Origin: an uncultured Variovorax sp.
Lineage (GTDB): Bacteria > Pseudomonadota > Gammaproteobacteria > Burkholderiales > Burkholderiaceae
DNA length: 21,685 nt
Assembly: GCA_946478645.1 (NCBI GenBank)
Contig: CAMLCW010000041.1
Location: forward strand, 1-21,685
Direction: 5' to 3'
Shown: positions 14,647 to 21,685 of the stretch, one piece after another
Layout of the letters: every line of letters begins with the position of its first letter
How positions within the stretch are numbered: position 1 is the first letter of the stretch
Made by a program: the position numbers and the translations under genes
Notes under the pieces: generated by a model
What the model was told of the DNA's origin: nothing
Databases searched by the model: none
The model's input: only the letters and a program-made list of their open reading frames with translations

Positions 14647-15894
14647 ATGTATCTGGCTGCACAACGCAACGCCATCGCGACGCTGCTCGCCCTTGCGCTC
14701 ATCACACCCGCCTGGGCCCAGAAGCGCGACAACGTGCTGTTCCAGGCCGCCACCGACGAGCAGCCCGCGCTGATCAAGACGCTGGAGAAGCTCGTCAACC
14801 TCGAGACCGGCACGGGTGACGCCGAAGGCCTCGCGGCCGCGGGCCAGTACCTCGAGGGCGAACTCAAGAACCTCGGCTTCACGGTCACGCGCCACAAGTC
14901 GGCCGGGCTCGTGGTGGGCGACAACATCGTCGGCAAGCTCAAGGGCCGCGGCGGCAAGAACCTGTTGCTGATGGCGCACATGGACACGGTCTATCCGAAG
15001 GGCACGCTCGCCAAGGCGCCGTTCAGGATCGAGGGCGACAAGGCCTACGGCCCCGGCATCGCGGACGACAAGGGCGGCAATGCCGTGATCCTGCACACGC
15101 TCAAGCTGCTGATCAAGGACTACGGCGTGCGCGACTTCGGCACCATCACCGTGCTGTTCAACACCGACGAGGAAAAAGGCTCCTTCGGTTCGCGCGACCT
15201 GATCCAGGAAGAAGCGAAGCAGGCCGACTACGTGCTGTCGTTCGAACCCACGAGCGCCGGCGACGAGAAGCTCTCGCTCGGCACTTCGGGCATCGCCTAC
15301 GTGCAGGTCAACATCACCGGCAAGGCCTCGCATGCGGGTGCGGCGCCCGAGCTCGGCGTGAACGCGCTCGTGGAAGCCTCCGACCTCGTGCTGCGCACGA
15401 TGGACATCGACGACAAGTCGAAGAACCTGCGTTTCAACTGGACCATCGCCAAGGCCGGGAACGTGTCGAACATCATCCCGGCGAGCGCCACGCTGAATGC
15501 CGACGTGCGCTACGCGCGCAACGAAGACTTCGACGCCGCGATGAAGACGCTCCAGGAGCGTGCGCAGCAGAAAAAACTGCCCGAGGCCGAGGTCAAGGTG
15601 CTCATCACTCGCGGCCGTCCGGCCTTCAATGCGGGCGAGGGCGGCCGCAAGCTGGTCGACAAGGCCGTCGCCTTCTACAAGGAGGCGGGCGGCACGCTCG
15701 GCGTCGAAGAACGCACTGGCGGCGGCACCGATGCGGCCTATGCGGCGCTGTCGGGCAAGCCGGTGATCGAGAGCCTGGGCCTGCCGGGCTTCGGCTACCA
15801 CAGCGACAAGGCCGAGTACGTCGACATCAGCGCGATCCCGCGCCGCCTGTACATGGCGGCCCGCCTGATCATGGACCTGGGCGCCGGAAAATAA
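14647..15894 (+). CDS. Secreted M20-family metallopeptidase (carboxypeptidase G2-like)
   Basis: A 415-residue zinc peptidase of the M20/M25/M40 group, related to glutamate carboxypeptidase (CPG2). From ATG 14647 the N-terminus is a signal peptide (hydrophobic core about residues 9-20, cleavage near AWA-Q at 24-25), so it acts in the periplasm or outside. Dinuclear zinc ligands and catalytic acids are H111 and D113 (AHMDTVYP), D140 (GIADDKGG), E175/E176 (TDEEKGS) and E200. A C-terminal His lies in GFGYHSDKAEY. The dimerisation lid (KASHAGAAPELGVNA) is present. GGAG at 14631-14634 is 12 bases upstream; an in-frame ATG at 14635 is an alternative that adds four residues. It probably trims C-terminal glutamate or similar amino acids from peptides or folates. 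It appears to be a single-gene unit. Confidence 0.9.
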   Translation: MYLAAQRNAIATLLALALITPAWAQKRDNVLFQAATDEQPALIKTLEKLVNLETGTGDAEGLAAAGQYLEGELKNLGFTVTRHKSAGLVVGDNIVGKLKGRGGKNLLLMAHMDTVYPKGTLAKAPFRIEGDKAYGPGIADDKGGNAVILHTLKLLIKDYGVRDFGTITVLFNTDEEKGSFGSRDLIQEEAKQADYVLSFEPTSAGDEKLSLGTSGIAYVQVNITGKASHAGAAPELGVNALVEASDLVLRTMDIDDKSKNLRFNWTIAKAGNVSNIIPASATLNADVRYARNEDFDAAMKTLQERAQQKKLPEAEVKVLITRGRPAFNAGEGGRKLVDKAVAFYKEAGGTLGVEERTGGGTDAAYAALSGKPVIESLGLPGFGYHSDKAEYVDISAIPRRLYMAARLIMDLGAGK

Positions 15895-15895
15895 T

Positions 15896-15986
15896 GCCCC
15901 CCGGCTTTTCACTCGCTTCGCTCCTGTAACTCCACCCCCCGAGGGGGAGGCGCGGTCCGCCTTGGGGCGGCCCGGCGGCGACCGCC
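15896..15986. repeat. REP-like C/G-rich intergenic repeat of the Comamonadaceae type
   Basis: The gap holds several small hairpins in a row: CCCCCC-GA-GGGGG (15935-15947), CCGCC-TTGG-GGCGG (15957-15970) and GGCGG-CGA-CCGCC (15974-15986), whose arms can also exchange partners. The surrounding text (ACTCGCTTCGCTCCTG, then CTTGGGGCGGCCCGG) is what I know as an abundant dispersed intergenic element in Variovorax, Acidovorax and relatives. It separates the peptidase gene from the acyl-CoA dehydrogenase and may stop or protect transcripts. Confidence 0.65.
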
Positions 15987-16009
15987 TCGTCCACTGAAGG
16001 AATTTCGAC

Positions 16010-17140
16010 ATGCTGCTCAGTGCCGACCAGGAAGCCATCCGCGACGCGGTGCGCGAGTTCTCGCAAGCCGAGCTCCGGCCCCACGCGCCGCGCTGGGACC
16101 GCGAGCACATCTTTCCGAAGGAAGCGCACCAAGGGCTCGCGGCGCTCGGCGCCTACGGCATCTGCGTGCCCGAGGAACACGGCGGCGCCGGGCTCGACTA
16201 TCTGACGCTCGCGCTCGTGCTCGAAGAGATCGCCGCCGGCGATGGCGGCACCAGCACCGCGATCAGCGTGACCAACTGCCCGGTCAACGCCATCCTCATG
16301 CGCTACGGCAACGCGCAGCAGAAGAAGCAATGGCTGGAGCCGCTGGCGCAGGGGCGCATGCTCGGCGCCTTCTGCCTCACCGAGCCGCAGGCCGGCAGCG
16401 ATGCATCGAGCCTGCGCACCACCGCACGCCGGGATGCCGACGGCTGGGTCATCGACGGCGTGAAGCAGTTCATCACCAGCGGCAAGAACGGCCAGGTGGC
16501 GATCGTGATCGCGGTCACCGACAAGGCCGCCGGCAAGCGCGGCATGAGCGCGTTCATCGTGCCGACCGACGCACCCGGCTACAACGTGGCGCGGCTCGAG
16601 GACAAGCTCGGCCAGCACAGCAGCGACACCGCGCAGATCAACTTCGACGGCTGCCGCATTCCGGCCGAAAACTTGATCGGGCAGGAGGGCGAGGGCTACA
16701 AGATCGCGCTCGGCGCGCTCGAAGGCGGGCGCATCGGCATCGCGGCGCAGAGCGTGGGCATGGCGCGCAACGCGTTCGAGGTCGCGCTCGCCTATGCGAA
16801 GGAACGCCAGGCCTTCGGCGGCGCGATCTTCGATCAGCAGGCCGTGGGCTTCCGCCTGGCCGACTGCGCCACGCAGATCGAGGCGGCGCGCCAGCTCATC
16901 TGGCATGCCGCGAGCCTGCGCGATGCGGGCCGGCCCTGCCTCAAGGAGGCCGCGATGGCCAAGTTGTTCGCGAGCGAGATGGCCGAGCGGGTCTGCAGCG
17001 CCGCGATCCAGACGCTCGGCGGCTATGGCTACGTGAACGACTTTCCGCTCGAGCGCATCTACCGCGACGTGCGCGTGTGCCAGATCTACGAAGGCACGTC
17101 GGACATCCAGAAGCTGCTGATCCAGCGCGCGTTGGCCTGA
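16010..17140 (+). CDS. Acyl-CoA dehydrogenase
   Basis: A 376-residue FAD enzyme that introduces the alpha-beta double bond in acyl-CoA and passes electrons to ETF. The signature GAFCLTEPQAGSDASS (119-134) binds FAD and substrate. A second signature reads QTLGGYGYVNDFPLERIYRD near the C-terminus, and the catalytic base is E361 in YEGTSDIQ. This placement is typical of short-chain and short-branched-chain dehydrogenases, not of isovaleryl-CoA dehydrogenase, whose base sits elsewhere. Start ATG 16010 has GAAGGA at 15996-16001, eight bases away. No ETF or hydratase gene adjoins it. Branched or straight short-chain acyl-CoA is likely; the precise chain cannot be read. Confidence 0.93.
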   Translation: MLLSADQEAIRDAVREFSQAELRPHAPRWDREHIFPKEAHQGLAALGAYGICVPEEHGGAGLDYLTLALVLEEIAAGDGGTSTAISVTNCPVNAILMRYGNAQQKKQWLEPLAQGRMLGAFCLTEPQAGSDASSLRTTARRDADGWVIDGVKQFITSGKNGQVAIVIAVTDKAAGKRGMSAFIVPTDAPGYNVARLEDKLGQHSSDTAQINFDGCRIPAENLIGQEGEGYKIALGALEGGRIGIAAQSVGMARNAFEVALAYAKERQAFGGAIFDQQAVGFRLADCATQIEAARQLIWHAASLRDAGRPCLKEAAMAKLFASEMAERVCSAAIQTLGGYGYVNDFPLERIYRDVRVCQIYEGTSDIQKLLIQRALA

Positions 17141-17181
17141 GTGGCCGCCGCGCTGCCTGTCATCGGTTTCGACGACAGACA

Positions 17182-17199
17182 GCACCGCGGCGCCGGTGC
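17182..17199. other. Small inverted repeat between acyl-CoA dehydrogenase and amidase genes
   Basis: GCACCG (17182-17187) and CGGTGC (17194-17199) form a 6-bp stem with a six-base loop. There is no T tract after it, so it is at best a weak transcript end or a protein site. Confidence 0.25.
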
Positions 17200-17231
17200 A
17201 GCATGGCGGCCTCGTCATCGGAGGTTCTGTC

Positions 17232-18746
17232 GTGCCCAAGTCGTCCCACAAAACCGTTTTCGTTTCCTCGTTCCTGTGCTGCGCCGCCGCCGCAACCGCG
17301 CAGCCTGCCGCCGCTGACCTGGCCGCGCTCACCGCCACCGAAGCGGTCCGCCAGCTGTGCGCCGGCACGCTCTCCAGCGAGCAACTCGTGATGGCCTCGC
17401 TCGCGCGGGCCAAGGCCAAGCCCGAGCTGAATGCCTTCGTCACGCTCGACGAAGCAGGCGCGCTGAAGGCCGCGCGCGCCGCGGATGCACAGCAGCGCGA
17501 GCGGGGTAGCGCGGCGTGCAAGCCGCTGGCCGGCCTGCCCGTGGTGATCAAGGACAACATCCAGGTGCAGGGCTTGCCTGCCACGGCGGGCACGCCCGCG
17601 CTGAAGGGTTTCATGCCCGCTGCCGATGCGCCGGTGGTCGCGAAGCTGCGCGCGGCGGGCGCGGTGATCCTCGGCAAGACGAGCATGCATGAGCTGGCCT
17701 TCGGCGTGACGGGGTGGAATCCGGCGTTCCAGAGCGGGCCCGAAGTGGGCGTGCGCAATGCCTACGACGTGCGCCGCATCGCGGGCGGCTCGTCGTCGGG
17801 CAATGGCGCCGCGCTGGGCGCGCGCATCGTGCCGGCTGCGCTGGGCACCGACACCGGCGGCTCGGTGCGCATTCCGTGCGCGTTCAACGGCTGCGCCGCC
17901 TTGCGGCCGAGCATGGGGCGCTATCCGCAGCAGGGCATCGCGCCCATTTCGCACACCCGCGACACAGCCGGGCCGATGGCCGCGTCGGTGGCCGACCTGG
18001 TTCTGCTCGACCGCGTGATCGCCGGTGGCGCGGCAATTCGCTCGGCCGACCTGAAGCGCGTGCGGCTCGGCGTGGTGCCGGCCTTCCATGAGAACCTCGA
18101 CGCCGACACGCGTGCGGCCACCGACGCCGCGCTCGCCAAGTTGCGCGAAGCCGGCGCAACGCTGGTCGAGGTGGAGATGCCGAAGCTCATGGAACTCAAC
18201 GGCGCCATCGGCTTTCCGGTGGCGCTGTACGAGGCGCACGACGACATGGCGGTCTACCTCGCGAAGTACCGCACCGGCATCGACATGGCGCAGCTGGTTG
18301 CCGGCATCGCGAGCGCCGACGTCAAGGGCACCTTCGAAACCTTCGTCGTGCCGCGCAAGCTGCCTGCGCCGAACGGCGTGGTCGATGCGAAGCCGGCCTA
18401 TGACAACGCCATGAAGACCGCTCGGCCGGCGCTGCAGAAGCTCTACCGCGACACCTTTGCGACGCACCGGCTCGATGCGCTGGTGTTCCCCACCGTGCCC
18501 CGCGTCGCGCTCGCGGCCGGGCCCGAGGCGAGCAGCCCCGAGAACTTCGGCGCGCTGATCCAGAACACCGACCCGGGCAGCAATGCCGGCATCCCGGGCC
18601 TGCAGCTGCCATCGGGGATCGGCGCGGCGAGCGGGTTGCCGATCGGGCTGGAGCTCGACGGCCCTGCCGGCAGCGATCGCCGGCTGCTGGCGCTGGGGCT
18701 CGCGGTGGAGGCCGTGCTCGGGCGCATCGCCGCGCCGCCGAAGTAG
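17232..18746 (+). CDS. Amidase-signature family hydrolase with signal peptide
   Basis: A 504-residue amidase of the GatA-like amidase-signature family, hydrolysing an amide bond. The Ser-cisSer-Lys triad is visible: K107 (VVIKDNIQ), S188 within GGSSSGNGAA (185-194) and nucleophile S211 (GTDTGGSVRIP). I chose GTG 17232 because GGAGG (17220-17224) lies seven bases upstream and the resulting N-terminus, a Lys/His-containing n-region followed by VFVSSFLCCAAAATA and Q, is a plausible signal peptide; a start at 17196 would bury it. It is therefore predicted to be periplasmic or exported, unlike GatA itself. The substrate is unknown. The gene is followed by only 19 bases before the convergent LuxR-type gene. 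Confidence 0.9.
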   Translation: MPKSSHKTVFVSSFLCCAAAATAQPAAADLAALTATEAVRQLCAGTLSSEQLVMASLARAKAKPELNAFVTLDEAGALKAARAADAQQRERGSAACKPLAGLPVVIKDNIQVQGLPATAGTPALKGFMPAADAPVVAKLRAAGAVILGKTSMHELAFGVTGWNPAFQSGPEVGVRNAYDVRRIAGGSSSGNGAALGARIVPAALGTDTGGSVRIPCAFNGCAALRPSMGRYPQQGIAPISHTRDTAGPMAASVADLVLLDRVIAGGAAIRSADLKRVRLGVVPAFHENLDADTRAATDAALAKLREAGATLVEVEMPKLMELNGAIGFPVALYEAHDDMAVYLAKYRTGIDMAQLVAGIASADVKGTFETFVVPRKLPAPNGVVDAKPAYDNAMKTARPALQKLYRDTFATHRLDALVFPTVPRVALAAGPEASSPENFGALIQNTDPGSNAGIPGLQLPSGIGAASGLPIGLELDGPAGSDRRLLALGLAVEAVLGRIAAPPK

Positions 18747-18765
18747 CGCGCGAGAGGCGGCTCAC

Positions 18766-19506
18766 TCAGCGCGCGGCCGGCACCTCCGCGCCCATGCGTG
18801 CCGCGAGCGCCGAGCGCCGTTCGATGCCGAGCTTGTCGAAGATGCGGCGCAGGTAGGTGCGCACCGTGGGGACGCCCACGCCCATGTGCCGCGCGATCTC
18901 CTTGTCGGTCAGTCCTTGCCGCACCGCATCGGCGACCTGCTGCTCGCGCGCACTCAGCAGCGACGCGGCCGGCGCGCGCTGCTGCTGCTGTTGCTGCGCA
19001 CGCCTGAGCGCACCCGCGAAGGCCGGCTCCACCAGGTCGAGCAGCGCCTTCTCATGGTCGCCGAAGTCGCCGCGGCCCTTGCGGCGCCAGATGCGCAGGT
19101 CGCCCAACGCGCGCGCGCCTTCGAACGCATGGAGGTTCATGCCCCAATGCAGGCCGTCGCGCGCGAGGAAGTCGCAGAAGAAGGGCGTGCGCATCAGCGC
19201 GCGCTGCGGCATCACCTCGGTCACGCGCGTCGCACGCCGTCGCGACTGCAGCACGAAGGTGATCGGGTCGTGGTGCTGGTGCCATTCGGCATAGCGGTCG
19301 AGGTTGGCCGGGTCCATGTTGAGCGCCACGCGCGCGCCGAAGCTGCCGCGCTCGGCGTCCCAGACGTACGAGGCGAACTGGTCGGCCCGCAGCAGCTCGA
19401 GCAGCGCCCAGCCGAGGCGCTCGCGGATCTCGCGCTCGCCGCTGTCTTCGGCCAGCAGCGTGAAGACGCCGCGCAGCGCTTTGTGCTCGGGGGCCGTGAG
19501 GTACAT
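18766..19506 (-). CDS. LuxR-family transcriptional regulator
   Basis: A 246-residue regulator. The C-terminal 65 residues (182-246) are a LuxR/GerE helix-turn-helix: LSAREQQVADAVRQGLTDKE, then IARHMGVGVPTVRTYLRRIF and DKLGIERRSALAARM. The N-terminal part (about 1-165) looks like a sensory domain that I cannot assign; it lacks a receiver-domain signature, and I see no clear autoinducer-binding pattern. A run of six glutamines separates the two parts, in a CAG-type repeat at about 18979-18998 on the + strand. The ATG (19506-19504) has a good GAGGAG eight bases upstream. It points toward the amidase gene tail to tail and diverges from the YchJ-family gene, which might be its target or merely a neighbour. 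Confidence 0.87.
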   Translation of the reverse strand: MYLTAPEHKALRGVFTLLAEDSGEREIRERLGWALLELLRADQFASYVWDAERGSFGARVALNMDPANLDRYAEWHQHHDPITFVLQSRRRATRVTEVMPQRALMRTPFFCDFLARDGLHWGMNLHAFEGARALGDLRIWRRKGRGDFGDHEKALLDLVEPAFAGALRRAQQQQQQRAPAASLLSAREQQVADAVRQGLTDKEIARHMGVGVPTVRTYLRRIFDKLGIERRSALAARMGAEVPAAR

Positions 19507-19525
19507 CGCATCATCTCCTCGTGCC

Positions 19526-19557
19526 GGAAGCGTAGCTTCCAGCAAGCGCTGCGCCAA
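19526..19557 (-). promoter_or_regulatory. Candidate promoter of the LuxR-type gene overlapped by an inverted repeat
   Basis: On the minus strand TTGGCG (19557-19552) and TACGCT (19534-19529) are separated by exactly 17 bases. The -10-like hexamer sits inside the perfect inverted repeat GGAAGC-GTA-GCTTCC (19526-19540). A protein bound there would block the promoter. Both hexamers are only moderate matches to sigma-70. Confidence 0.4.
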
Positions 19558-19561
19558 CGGT

Positions 19562-19575
19562 GGATGCCCCCATCC
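19562..19575. promoter_or_regulatory. Second inverted repeat in the divergent LuxR/YchJ region
   Basis: GGATG-CCCC-CATCC forms a 5-bp stem with a four-base loop about 50 bases upstream of the YchJ-family start. It may be an operator arm pair or chance; nothing else in the 116-base gap is recognisable. Confidence 0.3.
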
Positions 19576-19622
19576 GGTGCACGCCGGGGCCACTGCGCGG
19601 AAATGTTCCAATAGCGGTCTCC

Positions 19623-21685
<2,063 letters not shown>

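Noticed and set aside
15869..17758. A 629-codon minus-strand open frame across the acyl-CoA dehydrogenase
   Set aside because: It is antisense to a clear dehydrogenase gene with full motifs and has no recognisable domain.
18749..18775. GCGCGC inverted pair between the convergent amidase and LuxR-type genes as a bidirectional terminator
   Set aside because: The loop is about 15-18 bases, the arms are only six bases of simple GC repeat, and there is no T tract on either side.
18979..18998. CAG-type repeat encoding six glutamines in the LuxR-type protein as a phase-variable tract
   Set aside because: It is short and interrupted (one CAA-type codon), and triplet units would not shift the frame; it is most likely an ordinary linker.

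Overview
The window looks like chromosomal DNA from a high-GC betaproteobacterium of the order Burkholderiales, most likely family Comamonadaceae and probably Variovorax or a close relative. The reasons are the protein sequences, the gene order glyS-gmhB-plsC-metallopeptidase, the linkage MerR-carbonic anhydrase-aceK, and a C/G-rich intergenic repeat typical of that family. I placed it by recognition, not by a search. Coding density is high. I see no tRNA, rRNA, CRISPR, insertion sequence or prophage gene, and no gene-free stretch reaches 300 bases.

Region 1 (1-4223, + strand): the 3' part of glyS, then a two-gene insert (a small protein and a DUF6036-like nucleotidyltransferase), then gmhB (heptose phosphatase of LPS core synthesis), a PlsC-like acyltransferase and a YgjP-type metallopeptidase. 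From the insert to the acyltransferase, stop and start codons overlap, so this is a tight operon.

Region 2 (4237-8444, - strand): a short-chain dehydrogenase/reductase, an RluA-type pseudouridine synthase whose start overlaps the stop of a leucine-rich-repeat protein kinase, and an MBL-fold hydrolase. The hydrolase diverges from a LiuR-like MerR regulator across a perfect 20-bp palindrome.

Region 3 (8565-12931, + strand): the MerR regulator, a beta-carbonic anhydrase, aceK (isocitrate dehydrogenase kinase/phosphatase), a large intergenic inverted repeat and a thiolase. An acyl-CoA dehydrogenase follows at 16010. Together these suggest acyl-CoA, branched-chain amino acid and acetate metabolism. 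The core liu genes are not in the window.

Region 4 (12932-14564): an AT-rich leader and two abutting genes for unrecognised single-pass membrane proteins, the second with Sel1-like sequence. Base use is less GC-rich than in the neighbours, so this is the most accessory-looking part.

Region 5 (14647-18746, + strand): a secreted M20 metallopeptidase, a REP-like repeat, the acyl-CoA dehydrogenase and a secreted amidase-signature hydrolase. Region 6 (18766-21685): a LuxR-type regulator on the - strand, a YchJ-family protein, then a TPP riboswitch and thiC, which runs off the window.

The points most worth a second look are: the nucleotidyltransferase cassette wedged into the glyS-gmhB operon; the Asn replacing the general acid/base Asp in GmhB; the unknown membrane pair with rival hairpins at its start; the LiuR-like operator; and the interlocking pairing segments of the TPP riboswitch leader.
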